NCBI RefSeq assembly: GCF_013402795.1
Contig: NZ_CP058595.1
Location: 1,771,501-1,835,500, forward strand
Length of the DNA stretch: 64,000 nt
DNA from: Costertonia aggregata
GTDB lineage: Bacteria > Bacteroidota > Bacteroidia > Flavobacteriales > Flavobacteriaceae
Direction: 5' to 3'
Part shown: positions 17,039-25,969 of the stretch, piece after piece
Layout of the letters: every line of letters starts with the position of its first letter
Numbering within the stretch: position 1 is the first letter of the stretch
Notes under the pieces: generated by a model
Seen by the model: the letters and a program-made list of their open reading frames with translations, nothing else
Databases searched by the model: none
What the model was told of the DNA's origin: nothing
Position numbers and translations under genes: made by a program

Positions 17039-17479
17039 GTTAATAGTTAAAGGTTAATGGTTATTTGTCCTTAGCTTTTATTAGATAATTAATATATCCA
17101 TTTAATACTTTGGTACAATCTGTTATCATTAACCTTAATTCTTCATATCTTTTTAAATCAATATAACCTTCGTCTTTACTAACAATTATTTGGTCTAGCA
17201 ATTCATAAATAGAACCCCTAGCAGTTCTGCAAAATTGTACATTCTCTTTATAATGGTATCGTCCATATCCTTCGGAAATATTATGGGTTATTGATCTAGA
17301 AGATCTTCTCATCTGAGATACAATGCCATATTTTTCATAATCCGGATATTGTTTTATTGTTATTGCGATTTCTCTTCTTAACCGAGTTCCTTTTTTCCAA
17401 CATTCTAGGTCTTCAAAAGTTCTTACGATTCCCATAAGACAAAGAATTTGCTATTAACAAATAACATTTAACCATTAAC
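17039..17479 (-). mobile_element. Four-helix-bundle cassette bounded by inverted heptad arrays
   Basis: Two arrays of four 7-base units (consensus GTTAWNN) face inward at 17039-17066 (plus strand) and 17452-17479 (minus strand), agreeing at 22 of 28 positions in inverted register. They enclose only the four-helix-bundle gene. In the direction of transcription the cassette starts at the base after the sdhA stop and ends 10 bases before the sdhB start. A second cassette of the same design is at 47416-47921. Calling it mobile is an inference; no transposase or clear target duplication is visible. Confidence 0.5.
17061..17435 (-). CDS. Four-helix-bundle protein, S23/Avd family
   Basis: The 124-residue protein matches the 23S rRNA intervening-sequence (S23) four-helix-bundle family: RTFEDLECWKKGTRL, then QMRRSSRSITHNISEGYGR, then QFCRTARGSIYELLDQI. 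The family was first found encoded inside 23S rRNA insertions, and a relative (Avd) assists diversity-generating retroelements; no retroelement reverse transcriptase is in this window. The function of free-standing members is unknown; they are small, basic and likely to oligomerise and bind nucleic acid. The gene is co-oriented within the sdh operon and its stop codon lies inside the inverted array. Confidence 0.85.
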   Translation of the reverse strand: MGIVRTFEDLECWKKGTRLRREIAITIKQYPDYEKYGIVSQMRRSSRSITHNISEGYGRYHYKENVQFCRTARGSIYELLDQIIVSKDEGYIDLKRYEELRLMITDCTKVLNGYINYLIKAKDK

Positions 17480-19483
17480 TTATTTATACGAACGTGTTTT
17501 TAATTCGATATTTTCGTACTTCAACTCTTCTTTGTGGAGTACGGCATCTTTTGGTTCCCCTTTATATTCCCACGCAGAAACAAACTTAAAGTTCTTGTCG
17601 TCACGTAAGGCTTCACCCTCTGGGGTTTGATATTCCTCGCGGAAATGACCCCCACAGGACTCATTTCTTGTCAAAGCATCCTTGGCAAAGAGTTCTCCCA
17701 ATTCCAGAAAATCCGCAACACGGCCCGCTTTTTCCAATTCTTGGTTTTTGCTGTCAGCAGCCCCGGGAATACGAACGTTCTCCCAAAAATCTTTGCGAAG
17801 TTCGGAGATTTCATCAATCGCTTCTTGAAGCTCTTTGGCGTTGCGCGACATCCCACATTTGTTCCACATGATTTTGCCCAGCTTTTTATGATAGTAGTCT
17901 ACCGAATTCGTACCGCTGCTATGCATCAATTTTTCTATTCTATCGCGTACTTCTTTTTCGGCGGCATCAAATTCTGGAGTGTCCGTTGGGATAGCCCCGG
18001 TCCTGATATCCTGTGACAGATAATCGCCAATAGTGTAAGGCAATACAAAATAACCATCGGCCAAGCCTTGCATTAAGGCGGAAGCTCCTAATCGGTTGGC
18101 ACCATGGTCACTAAAGTTGGCCTCTCCGGCCGCATAGCAGCCTTCGATCGTGGTCTGTAGATTATAATCCACCCAAAGACCACCCATGGTGTAGTGAACC
18201 GCAGGGTATATCATCATCGGGGTCTTGTATGGGTTTTCATCAACGATTTTCTCGTACATCTGAAAAAGGTTTCCATATTTTGCTTCAATGACCTCTTCAC
18301 CTAGCGAACGGATAGTCTTGTCATCGGCATCCTTCATCCCCGAGGTAAGTGCCTTTTCCTTGCCATAACGCATTATCGCCGCATCAAAGTCAAGGTATAC
18401 GGCCTCTCCGGTTTTGTTTACACCAAACCCGGCATCACAACGTTCCTTCGCAGCTCGTGAAGCCACATCTCGTGGCACCAAGTTTCCGAAAGCGGGGTAT
18501 CTTCTTTCCAAATAATAATCCCTATCTTCTTCTTTAAGTTCTGTGGGTTTTAATTTGCCCTCACGTATGGCTTGTGCATCCTCTAACCGTGCGGGGACCC
18601 AAATACGCCCGTCATTACGTAAGGATTCGGACATCAACGTCAACTTTGATTGGGATTCGCCCGAAACGGGAATACAGGTCGGGTGTATTTGCGTAAAACA
18701 AGGATTGGCAAAATATGCCCCCCTACGGTGGGCTCTCCATGCGGCCATGACATTGCTTCCCATTGCGTTTGTCGACAAAAAGAATACATTGCCGTAACCA
18801 CCGGTCGCCAAGACCACTGCGTGAGCCGAATGACGTTCTATTTCTCCTGTGACCAAGTTACGGGCTATGATTCCCCGGGCTTTGCCATCTATTTTTACCA
18901 AATCCATCATTTCATGACGGTTGTAAGGCGTTATTTTTCCACGGTTTATTTGACGGTTCATGGCGGAGTAAGCACCCAACAATAGTTGCTGCCCAGTCTG
19001 CCCTTTTGCGTAAAAGGTCCTGGAAACCAAAACCCCACCAAAAGAGCGGTTGTCCAACAATCCGCCATATTCACGGGCAAAGGGAACACCTTGTGCCACA
19101 CATTGGTCTATAATGTTTACGGATTCTTCGGCCAAACGATATACATTGGCCTCTCGGGAACGATAATCCCCGCCTTTTACGGTGTCGTAAAATAAACGGT
19201 ACGGACTATCCCCGTCGCCCTGATAGTTTTTTGCAGCATTGATACCGCCCTGTGCTGCTATTGAATGCGCGCGCCTTGGAGAATCTTGATAACAAAAAGT
19301 CTTTACATTATAGCCCAGCTCGGCCAAGGTTGCGGCAGCTGAACCACCGGCAAGACCTGTACCCACCACGATAATATCAATATTACGCTTATTGGCAGGA
19401 TTTACCAGATTAATTTCGTTCTTATGTTTCGTCCATTTATCGGCCAAAGGCCCAGATGGAATTTTAGAATCCAATATGCCCAT
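17480..19483 (-). CDS. sdhA: Succinate dehydrogenase flavoprotein subunit
   Basis: SdhA oxidises succinate to fumarate through covalently bound FAD. The 667-residue protein has the N-terminal Rossmann motif [19 protein letters not shown] and the FAD-linking histidine in [16 protein letters not shown]. Active-site segments include [31 protein letters not shown] (shown here only by its start HPTCIP), and a C-terminal capping region contains [16 protein letters not shown]. The length fits the large B-type SdhA of Bacteroidota. It starts 2 bases downstream of sdhC. The membrane-bound complex links the TCA cycle to menaquinone. Confidence 0.97.
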   Translation of the reverse strand: MGILDSKIPSGPLADKWTKHKNEINLVNPANKRNIDIIVVGTGLAGGSAAATLAELGYNVKTFCYQDSPRRAHSIAAQGGINAAKNYQGDGDSPYRLFYDTVKGGDYRSREANVYRLAEESVNIIDQCVAQGVPFAREYGGLLDNRSFGGVLVSRTFYAKGQTGQQLLLGAYSAMNRQINRGKITPYNRHEMMDLVKIDGKARGIIARNLVTGEIERHSAHAVVLATGGYGNVFFLSTNAMGSNVMAAWRAHRRGAYFANPCFTQIHPTCIPVSGESQSKLTLMSESLRNDGRIWVPARLEDAQAIREGKLKPTELKEEDRDYYLERRYPAFGNLVPRDVASRAAKERCDAGFGVNKTGEAVYLDFDAAIMRYGKEKALTSGMKDADDKTIRSLGEEVIEAKYGNLFQMYEKIVDENPYKTPMMIYPAVHYTMGGLWVDYNLQTTIEGCYAAGEANFSDHGANRLGASALMQGLADGYFVLPYTIGDYLSQDIRTGAIPTDTPEFDAAEKEVRDRIEKLMHSSGTNSVDYYHKKLGKIMWNKCGMSRNAKELQEAIDEISELRKDFWENVRIPGAADSKNQELEKAGRVADFLELGELFAKDALTRNESCGGHFREEYQTPEGEALRDDKNFKFVSAWEYKGEPKDAVLHKEELKYENIELKTRSYK

Positions 19484-19485
19484 AT

Positions 19486-20154
19486 TTAATGTGTTATTGG
19501 GTTAAGATGATGATATATGGCGATAAAGGCAAATCCTAACGGAATGGCTATCGCAAATATTTTAGTAAATGTCTGTATGGCAGGAGAATATTTATTGTTC
19601 ACCCCCATGGTCTGAAAAGAGGAAGCAAAGCCGTGCAAAAGGTGCAACGCCAAAAGTCCAAAAGAAACGATGTAAAGGACCGTTCTCCAAATAGGCGCAA
19701 ACTTTTCAACAGTTTCCGCATAATATCTTGTTGGGTCCTCAGGTTTGGCCTCAATATATTTATAGGCCATTTCGTGTACCCAAAAATCATACATGTGCAG
19801 ACCGATAAAGGCCAAAACAACCGCTCCTGAAATTATCATGTTCCTAGAAATCCATGGTGCGTTCGCCCCACCCTTGTATTTTACGTAATTTATGCCTCTC
19901 GCTTTTCTGTTCTGTATTTCCAGAACAAAGCCCATGACAAAGTGTATGATTACCCCTGCTATTAAAATAGGTTGTAACACATATTGCACCAAAGGGTTGT
20001 AACCCATAAAATGAGACCAGGTGTTGAACGTTTCCGGGTCGATGACCGATGTTATGTTAATGGTAAAATGTTGTGCCAGAAAGAATACGAGAAAAAGACC
20101 GGATAGGGCCATGACTACCTTTCTAGCTATCGAAGATTTTATCAATCCACTCAT
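19486..20154 (-). CDS. sdhC: Succinate dehydrogenase cytochrome b subunit
   Basis: This is the single membrane anchor of a B-type succinate:quinone oxidoreductase. The 222-residue protein has five predicted membrane helices. Conserved histidines fit the two haem b groups of the b558 family (for example [34 protein letters not shown]). It is the first gene of sdhC-sdhA-[cassette]-sdhB, with a good promoter immediately upstream (-7 TAAATTTG). Confidence 0.95.
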   Translation of the reverse strand: MSGLIKSSIARKVVMALSGLFLVFFLAQHFTINITSVIDPETFNTWSHFMGYNPLVQYVLQPILIAGVIIHFVMGFVLEIQNRKARGINYVKYKGGANAPWISRNMIISGAVVLAFIGLHMYDFWVHEMAYKYIEAKPEDPTRYYAETVEKFAPIWRTVLYIVSFGLLALHLLHGFASSFQTMGVNNKYSPAIQTFTKIFAIAIPLGFAFIAIYHHLNPITH

Positions 20155-20174
20155 TAGTTATCAGTTTAGCTTTA

Positions 20175-20205
20175 CAAATTTAAGGCACAAGCAAGTTATT
20201 AACAA
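20175..20205 (-). promoter_or_regulatory. sdh operon promoter
   Basis: Read on the minus strand, TTG (20205-20203), 20 bases, TAAATTTG (20182-20175). This matches the Bacteroidota consensus in sequence and spacing and puts the transcription start about 14 bases before the sdhC ATG. Confidence 0.78.
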
Positions 20206-20310
20206 CTTTTCTACAGCTTTAGTATTCTATTTAGAGAGATTTTAAGCAACTTGAAAAGGGTGTTTAATTTTTAATCTGAAAACGTCTGAAAAACATAAAC
20301 AAGCCTAAAC

Positions 20311-20336
20311 AAAAAAGCCCTTGAAATTTCAAGGGC
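20311..20336 (-). terminator. Terminator downstream of the collagen-like lipoprotein gene
   Basis: An 11 bp palindrome (AGCCCTTGAAA and its complement) is followed on the minus strand by TTTTTTG. It lies between the lipoprotein gene at 20437 and the sdh promoter. Confidence 0.85.
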
Positions 20337-20363
20337 TCTTGCCATTGGATCAAAGTAAGTCAT

Positions 20364-20423
20364 ACCAAAGAGTCATTCCTATAATATATACCTTTTGGTA
20401 TATTTATTTTGATGCTCTTTGGT
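20364..20423. repeat. Nested inverted repeats
   Basis: An outer pair ACCAAAGAG (20364-20372) and CTCTTTGGT (20415-20423) encloses an inner hairpin (TATACC, TTTT, GGTATA at about 20387-20402). It lies in the 3' region of the lipoprotein transcript just before the terminator. Confidence 0.6.
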
Positions 20424-20436
20424 TACTAGAAATCGG

Positions 20437-21063
20437 CTATTGGTTGATATCAAAATGCGCCACGATTTCTTCATAGGACATTTTGGTGTAGTCCTTTTTC
20501 GGGGACTTATTAGCGATATCCCCCGAACCATTATTGCCTTCGGTAGACTCTTCTCCCGGAATCAACACATATCGATATTCCCCGAAAAAAGGTGAGCCGA
20601 CCGATTCACCCTCTTCGTTGGCAGCTACCGTAATATATAATTGCCCAGCTTCTTCGGCCCTAAAATAATAGGATTGTTGCCGTGCCGCACCAAAAACGAT
20701 CGGTAACCCATACACATCGGTATCATTGGTAATAGAGGCAGGGTTGGATCTGCCAAAAACTAAAATGACACCGGTATTTATGATATCCTCGGTCATCAAG
20801 GGCGCATCAATAGAAAAAGAGGCTGAGGTAGCTATAATGTTATTATCAAATTCGGAATCTATCCATCCGGAGTAAATAACGTTGGCCGTTCCCGGTTCGC
20901 CCTGTTCCCCCTGTGGGCCTTCCGGACCCGTAGGCCCTTGTTCCCCTTGAATACCCTGAGGCCCAATGGCACCGTCCTCCCCGTCTTCTGGAGAGCAGGC
21001 GATAAACAAGGTGCCTACAAAAAGAACGGTAAAAAATCGATTTTTGAATTTCATTGCTTTCAT
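20437..21063 (-). CDS. Lipoprotein with collagen-like Gly-X-Y repeats
   Basis: The 208-residue protein has a signal peptide and lipobox (LFIAC), then about ten uninterrupted Gly-X-Y triplets (residues about 27-57, such as GPTGPEGPQGEQG). A globular beta-rich domain and a C-terminal Lys-rich segment with NKSPKKDYTKMSYEEIVAHF follow. Collagen-like stalks trimerise and project surface domains away from the membrane; here the lipid anchor would fix it to the outer membrane. A second in-frame ATG at 21054 would also serve as start. It appears monocistronic with a terminator at 20311. The ligand of the head domain is unknown. Confidence 0.85.
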   Translation of the reverse strand: MKAMKFKNRFFTVLFVGTLFIACSPEDGEDGAIGPQGIQGEQGPTGPEGPQGEQGEPGTANVIYSGWIDSEFDNNIIATSASFSIDAPLMTEDIINTGVILVFGRSNPASITNDTDVYGLPIVFGAARQQSYYFRAEEAGQLYITVAANEEGESVGSPFFGEYRYVLIPGEESTEGNNGSGDIANKSPKKDYTKMSYEEIVAHFDINQ

Positions 21064-21143
21064 AATTTTGAATTTTATAATTATGAAGCGAACCTAGCGT
21101 ACAAAGCCTTTTTGGTTGTCCTGTATCTTTTAGTTTGAAAGAA

Positions 21144-22892
21144 TCAGGACAGAATCAAGCATTTTTCCCGATATTCCGATGGTGTAATTCCCGTATGTTT
21201 TTTGAAAGCGGAATAAAAAGCTGATTTTGAATTAAATCCGGCCTCTAGGCCAATACCCAAGATAGTGTAGTTGGAATAACTCGGGCTCGTTAATTTTAAT
21301 TCGGCATCCCTTACCCGGTATTGATTGATAAAATCGGAAAAGTTTTGATTGGAAATCGTATTGACCAATTGGGACAGGTAGGTCACACTTATATTCAGCC
21401 GCTCAGATAGTGAAGATAGGCTCAATTCGGCATCTTGATACATAAGTTCTTTTTCCATAAGGCGGGAAAGCTCCTTGAAATAAACATTTTCATTGCTTAT
21501 CGAAATAGTCGCCTTTTTAGAAATCTGATTCAATTTGGCAGCGGTAAGCTTGCCGATTAACTGAAAAAGCAGAAGATGCTTTTCCTCGAAAAAACCTTTT
21601 TCGGAATGCTCCGAATCCAACACACCAAGAATAATGCCCTCATGTACAATTGGCACTGCTAGTTCTGACATTCTGGGCATATCGTCTTCAATATACCTTT
21701 TGTCGTTTGCAAGATCTTGTATGAGCTCGGGGATTCCTGTTTTAGCTACCGAACCAACAATGCCTTTCCCCAAAGGTATTTCAAGGGGACTTAAAATTTT
21801 GCGATGTCCTGCTTGCTTATTGCCAAAGGCTGCTTTTTGCGCCAAGGTATTGGTGTTCTTGTCCAAAATATAGATTACACAGTCTTCTAGGTTCAGCTGA
21901 GAAATACAATTTCCCGTTATGCTCCATAAAACGTCCTCGGGCTTGTTCTTGTCAAATAGTGATGAGGCAAAATAGCTGAGTACGCCCGTAATATCATGTT
22001 GGCTCTCTTGCAAGGACTGTAGTTCGGAGGTAGTGAATATCCTATTCAATCTTTGAACTTGAAAATTACCTGCGATTTCCTTTAATTTTTCCTTTTCCCT
22101 ATTTTTTTCTTTATCGACTTTCTTCAAATGTTTGGAGCCATAAAACCAGAATGCCCCGTAAAAGCTCAGAAACAACAACCAAAGGGGATAATAAGGGCCA
22201 TGCCCGCCCACATTGGGATCTGCTTTAATGTATAGGATAATGCATGCCCAAAGCAAACAGAGAACAACAAGCGTAGAATAAAATCGTTTCAGCCATTTGG
22301 TTTTTTTCACAACAATTTGATACGGCAACGAGCCCAAACTATTCTCGTAATTTCTGATTATCCTATAATTACAAATGCCCAATAACAAAGAAAAGGATAC
22401 GGCTAAATTTTCATCAAATTCCGCTCCTACATACGCCACGGTTTGTTTGGAAATCCACACATAATCAAAAACCGCATTTATTTTGACGAACGAATAGTAT
22501 ATCAAAAACATGGTAAAAGGTGCCAACAAAGCATACCTGTATCGTTTAAAAAGAGCGCCCTTGTTCAAATAAGAACAAGTAAATGCGGTAAAAAGTACAG
22601 GAGACAAAAATTGAAAAGGTATAAAAACCAGAAGCAATGCTGGATATAGATTGACCGCTTTGGTATCTATCAGCATGAGTTGCAGCACTACAATATTTGC
22701 CGAAATAATAAACCAATATAAATATTTTGCCGTGCTGTTTTTTTTGAAATACAACAGTTTTCCGATTGATAACAGCGTAATGGCACAAGAGGCTATTATT
22801 ATAATGGTATTGTAAATGTTCAATATGTCGGGGCGTTTGTTCCATATAAAAATAGACATGGAATAACTGGTTTCTTTTGGTTTATTCGCCAT
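21144..22892 (-). CDS. Membrane-anchored AraC-family regulator with GAF domain
   Basis: From the ATG at 22892 the protein has 582 residues. It contains about seven membrane helices (residues 10-260), a basic coiled linker (KKVDKEKNREKEKLKEI), a GAF domain (DCVIYILDKNTNTLAQKAAFG through PLGKGIVGSVAKTGIPELI), and a C-terminal AraC/HTH_18 domain (LSERLNISVTYLSQLVN, then GLEAGFNSKSAFYSAFKKHTGITPSEYRE). I rejected the frame's earlier starts because they would run 55 codons into the divergent rimK gene. A membrane-bound transcription factor that reads a small molecule through GAF is likely. Its target genes are unknown; the collagen-like lipoprotein is directly downstream. Confidence 0.85.
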   Translation of the reverse strand: MANKPKETSYSMSIFIWNKRPDILNIYNTIIIIASCAITLLSIGKLLYFKKNSTAKYLYWFIISANIVVLQLMLIDTKAVNLYPALLLVFIPFQFLSPVLFTAFTCSYLNKGALFKRYRYALLAPFTMFLIYYSFVKINAVFDYVWISKQTVAYVGAEFDENLAVSFSLLLGICNYRIIRNYENSLGSLPYQIVVKKTKWLKRFYSTLVVLCLLWACIILYIKADPNVGGHGPYYPLWLLFLSFYGAFWFYGSKHLKKVDKEKNREKEKLKEIAGNFQVQRLNRIFTTSELQSLQESQHDITGVLSYFASSLFDKNKPEDVLWSITGNCISQLNLEDCVIYILDKNTNTLAQKAAFGNKQAGHRKILSPLEIPLGKGIVGSVAKTGIPELIQDLANDKRYIEDDMPRMSELAVPIVHEGIILGVLDSEHSEKGFFEEKHLLLFQLIGKLTAAKLNQISKKATISISNENVYFKELSRLMEKELMYQDAELSLSSLSERLNISVTYLSQLVNTISNQNFSDFINQYRVRDAELKLTSPSYSNYTILGIGLEAGFNSKSAFYSAFKKHTGITPSEYREKCLILS

Positions 22893-23037
22893 TTGCTTAT
22901 AAACATGTACAGTTGAGTGGAAAGCCTGTGTGGATGGTAAAAACAAGATGTTCATGAATTTATACCAAATGAATTGGCTCAAATCCCTTTTTTGACCGAT
23001 ATTGATAACCAAATCAATAATTGACGAGTACCAAGCA

Positions 23038-23922
23038 ATGGATATTGGACTTCTTTCCGTAAGCATGAACGTATATTCTACCAAACGAATAGCCGAGGAA
23101 GCAGAAAATCTAGGCCATTATATTGAACTGATAGACCATACCAAATGCTCGGTTAAATTAGGAAAGGAGAAGCCTCGTATTTTTTTAAGAGAAGAAGATA
23201 TTACCAATGAGTTTGACGCTGTAATTCCAAGAATAGGCGCAAAAGTAACCAGGCACGGAGTGGCCATCGTGAAACAGTTTGAGATGAACGGCGTTTTTAG
23301 TACCGCACGTTCCTTGAGTATTTCCAGGGCCCGTAACAAAGTTCGCACGTTACAGATCATGGCCCGGAAAGGCATCCCTATTCCCGAAACATTGTTCTCT
23401 ATTAATCCGGATAATATAAAACAACAGATAGAGATCTTAGGGGGAGCGCCCGTTATCATAAAAATACAAGAAGGTACGCAGGGACTGGGCGTAATTTTGG
23501 CCGAAACCAAAAAATCGGCAAAATCCATCATAGATACTTTCTACAAGATGGATACAAGTATTTTAATACAGGAATATGTAGCCGAGAGCAACGGTGAGGA
23601 CATTAGAATCATCGTAATCGGCAACAAAATCGTGGCCAGTATGAAACGGGTCAGTGAGGTAGGGGAATTTAGGTCAAACGTGCATAGGGGCGGTACTGCC
23701 GAAACCGTAAAATTATCCGCTAAGGAACAATTTATCGCCTTAAATGCTGCAAAATATCTAGGCTTGGGCGTGGCCGGCGTAGATCTCATACGCTCCAAAA
23801 AAGGTCCTTTATTGATTGAGGTCAACGCTTCTCCCGGGTTACAGGGTATTGAGACCGCAACAGGAGTAAACATTGCAAAAGAGGTTATTTTATATGTTGA
23901 AAAAAATGTACGAAGGAGATAA
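23038..23922 (+). CDS. rimK: RimK-type ATP-grasp glutamate ligase
   Basis: RimK-like ligases add glutamate residues to a protein C-terminus (ribosomal protein S6 in E. coli) or make poly-glutamate peptides. From the ATG at 23038 the protein has 294 residues, and the N-terminus MDIGLLSVSMNVYSTKRI matches the family's usual start, so I prefer it over the upstream ATG at 23002. ATP-grasp motifs include GAPVIIKIQEGTQGLGV, LIQEYVAES, DIRIIVIGNKIVASMKR and LLIEVNASPGLQGIE. The stop overlaps the next gene, a desuccinylase-like protein, so the two are cotranscribed. The real acceptor cannot be told from sequence. Confidence 0.9.
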   Translation: MDIGLLSVSMNVYSTKRIAEEAENLGHYIELIDHTKCSVKLGKEKPRIFLREEDITNEFDAVIPRIGAKVTRHGVAIVKQFEMNGVFSTARSLSISRARNKVRTLQIMARKGIPIPETLFSINPDNIKQQIEILGGAPVIIKIQEGTQGLGVILAETKKSAKSIIDTFYKMDTSILIQEYVAESNGEDIRIIVIGNKIVASMKRVSEVGEFRSNVHRGGTAETVKLSAKEQFIALNAAKYLGLGVAGVDLIRSKKGPLLIEVNASPGLQGIETATGVNIAKEVILYVEKNVRRR

Positions 23923-24868
23923 TGAACATATAGTCATAGGTGGGGCGTCGGTTTCTCCCGGACAGAATAAACTATTAAATATCAGCATAGATAGGCTCCC
24001 GACAGGAACCCTGATAGATATTCCCGTTTATGTGTTCAACGCAAAAAAGCCAGGACCTACGATATTGGTTCAAGCCGGACTACACGGCGATGAGGTCAAC
24101 GGTGTGGAAATCGTTCGCAGGATGCTGGTTGAAAAACGATTTAAAATCGATAAAGGAGCTGTTATTGCCGTACCTATTCTCAATATTTTTGGATTTATTC
24201 ATTTTTCTAGGGACGTGCCCGATGGTAAAGACGTAAACCGAAGTTTTCCGGGAACCAAAACAGGCTCTATGGCCAGTCGCATAGCCTATCATTATGTAAA
24301 CGAAATAATGCATCAAATAGATTTTGGGATAGATTTACATACTGGCGGAGGTCAACGACACAATTTTCCACAAATTAGATACACTCAAGAAGACGAGAAC
24401 AGTGCCAAACTTGCCGAGGTCTTTAATGCCCCTGTTACGTTCCCTTCCAAACTAATAAAGGGTTCCTTTAGAAATGCAGCATATCAAATGAAAAAACCCA
24501 TTGTTGTTTTTGAGGCGGGGGAGAGCATGCGTTTTGATGAAAAGGCCATTTTAGAGGGTATGCAGGGTATTTTGAACGTTCTCAAACATTTTGGTATGAT
24601 TCCCGAGATAGAGCCAAAATATATTGTGCGCAGCAAGACTATTCATTTGACCAATAGAAAATGGTTGCGTGCACCAACAGCGGGCATGTTCACCCCAAAA
24701 ATCACGAACGGAAGTGAAATTAAAAAGGGCCAGATTATGGGAATAGTTTCAGATACTTATGCAAAGCGAACCAAAACAGTAAAAGCACCATTTGATGGTT
24801 ATCTTATCTGCATAAACCATCAAGCGGTCGTAAATCAGGGAGATGCTCTATTTCATATAGGGGAGTAA
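23894..24868 (+). CDS. Succinylglutamate desuccinylase/aspartoacylase family zinc hydrolase
   Basis: This M14-type zinc hydrolase has 324 residues from the ATG at 23894; an ATG at 23906 is an alternative. The metal ligands are in QAGLHGDEVNG (HxxE) and IDLHTGG (His), followed by the C-terminal catalytic segment VVFEAGES. A C-terminal beta-rich domain (WLRAPTAGMFTPKITNGSEIKKGQIMG) resembles a lipoyl/biotinyl-like hammerhead found in this subfamily. It overlaps the end of rimK by about 29 bases. A ligase paired with an amide hydrolase suggests that the two add and remove the same glutamyl or acyl group. Confidence 0.87.
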   Translation: MLKKMYEGDNEHIVIGGASVSPGQNKLLNISIDRLPTGTLIDIPVYVFNAKKPGPTILVQAGLHGDEVNGVEIVRRMLVEKRFKIDKGAVIAVPILNIFGFIHFSRDVPDGKDVNRSFPGTKTGSMASRIAYHYVNEIMHQIDFGIDLHTGGGQRHNFPQIRYTQEDENSAKLAEVFNAPVTFPSKLIKGSFRNAAYQMKKPIVVFEAGESMRFDEKAILEGMQGILNVLKHFGMIPEIEPKYIVRSKTIHLTNRKWLRAPTAGMFTPKITNGSEIKKGQIMGIVSDTYAKRTKTVKAPFDGYLICINHQAVVNQGDALFHIGE

Positions 24869-24906
24869 ATTACTTTTATAAATGCGGGATCATGCCGTGC
24901 ACTTTT

Positions 24907-25332
24907 TTACGCCATCACTTCTTTATGCTGCATTTTTGAAAGGCTCCAGGCAACGGCGTCTTCCAGATCGGAGAATTTTCGGATAGATTTTCTGAACAAT
25001 AACCGCTCTATCAGCAGGCTAATGTAACCGCCCCGTGTGGTGCCTACTACCGAATAAAATTTAAGATTTCCCCTGTGGGTGTAAAGTTTGATCCAATCCG
25101 TTGGTAAAATATAATAGTTGTTTATACGATTAGAGATGTAAACAAAAGGACTTTTAGTACCAAAGATTTCATAAGCGGCCCTTAGGGCCTTATCGGCCAT
25201 TTTCCAACTAAAAACGACTCCTTCCTTAATCTCGGCAATCACCAAACCATTGAAGTAATAAAAAACCCCAAATTCAAACTCCCGTACTTCCCTGATGTTT
25301 TTAAAGAAACTGATTTCCCTTACGCATTTCAT
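24907..25332 (-). CDS. Conserved hypothetical protein, STAS/SpoIIAA-like
   Basis: The 141-residue protein has no signal peptide or membrane segment. Alternating beta strands and helices (FEFGVFYYFNGLVIAEIKEG, MADKALRAAYEIFG, SPFVYISNRINNYYILPTDW) resemble the STAS/SpoIIAA-like proteins common in flavobacteria, which often have a Y-x-l-P-x-D-W segment. The C-terminal helix carries KFSDLEDAVAWSLSKMQ. It lies tail-to-tail with the desuccinylase-like gene (38 bases apart), so there is no operon link. The fold is a tentative guess and function unknown. Confidence 0.75.
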   Translation of the reverse strand: MKCVREISFFKNIREVREFEFGVFYYFNGLVIAEIKEGVVFSWKMADKALRAAYEIFGTKSPFVYISNRINNYYILPTDWIKLYTHRGNLKFYSVVGTTRGGYISLLIERLLFRKSIRKFSDLEDAVAWSLSKMQHKEVMA

Positions 25333-25474
25333 TTAAAGGCAGTGTTGATATAGGTCATAAATATACCACCTATTATTCGTTTAATTTGAAGGAAAAAGAG
25401 CACACAAACATAAGCTCGGCCATAAAACAAGCGGTATGTAAGATGTTTTTGTACAAAATCATAGTACGGGATTC

Positions 25475-25891
25475 TCAATTTTTATCGATATTCTCGATTT
25501 TGGCTATCTCACTATTTTTTATCGGATTTTTGTATGTCATTATTGTCTCCGGGTTGTTTAACCCTAACTTTTCAATACTTTCCTTGGGGAGTACAAGAGT
25601 GACCAAATAGACTTCCCCATTTTTAAGCCGTAGTTTCTGATTTTCTTCAAAATTGCCGCTTACCTCAATATAGGAAATGGCAAAATCGCTATACAACGAT
25701 TCAACGACTTGAAAACCTGTCGTCCTTGCCCATCTTCTCGTACCATTTGGCAACCACTCGCAAGGGCCAGGCCCAATACTATATTTGCCTTTGAATTGTA
25801 TCTCTGATACCCCGGCAGGGTTTAACTGCCCTATGGTAACTTGAAATGTGTAAAATATCGAAAGCATACTAGCCAGTGTAATTGCTTTCAT
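25475..25891 (-). CDS. Secreted protein of unknown function
   Basis: From the ATG at 25891 the product has 138 residues, starting with a signal peptide (MKAITLASMLSIFYTFQVTIGQ). The longer frame would put 22 non-signal residues in front, so I chose the shorter start. The mature part contains KGKYSIGPGPCEWLPNGTRRW, SYIEVSGNFEENQKLRLKNGE and a C-terminal polar segment. No family is recognised. It lies 78 bases downstream of the ankyrin-SHOCT gene on the same strand and may be the last gene of that run. Confidence 0.7.
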   Translation of the reverse strand: MKAITLASMLSIFYTFQVTIGQLNPAGVSEIQFKGKYSIGPGPCEWLPNGTRRWARTTGFQVVESLYSDFAISYIEVSGNFEENQKLRLKNGEVYLVTLVLPKESIEKLGLNNPETIMTYKNPIKNSEIAKIENIDKN

Positions 25892-25969
25892 GGATTTTTG
25901 AGTTGAACAAATCCCATAAAAGAAAATCCCATTAAGATCATTTTTGACGTTCCGCACGGAAGATAGATA

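Noticed and set aside
17039-17479. Heptad arrays as a CRISPR array or simple satellite
   Set aside because: The units are 7 bases with no spacers, and the two arrays are inverted around a gene, which neither explanation predicts.
22893-23084. Longer start of the AraC/GAF protein up to 23084
   Set aside because: It would overlap the divergent rimK start, and the added residues are not family-like; a good ATG at 22892 precedes the first membrane helix.
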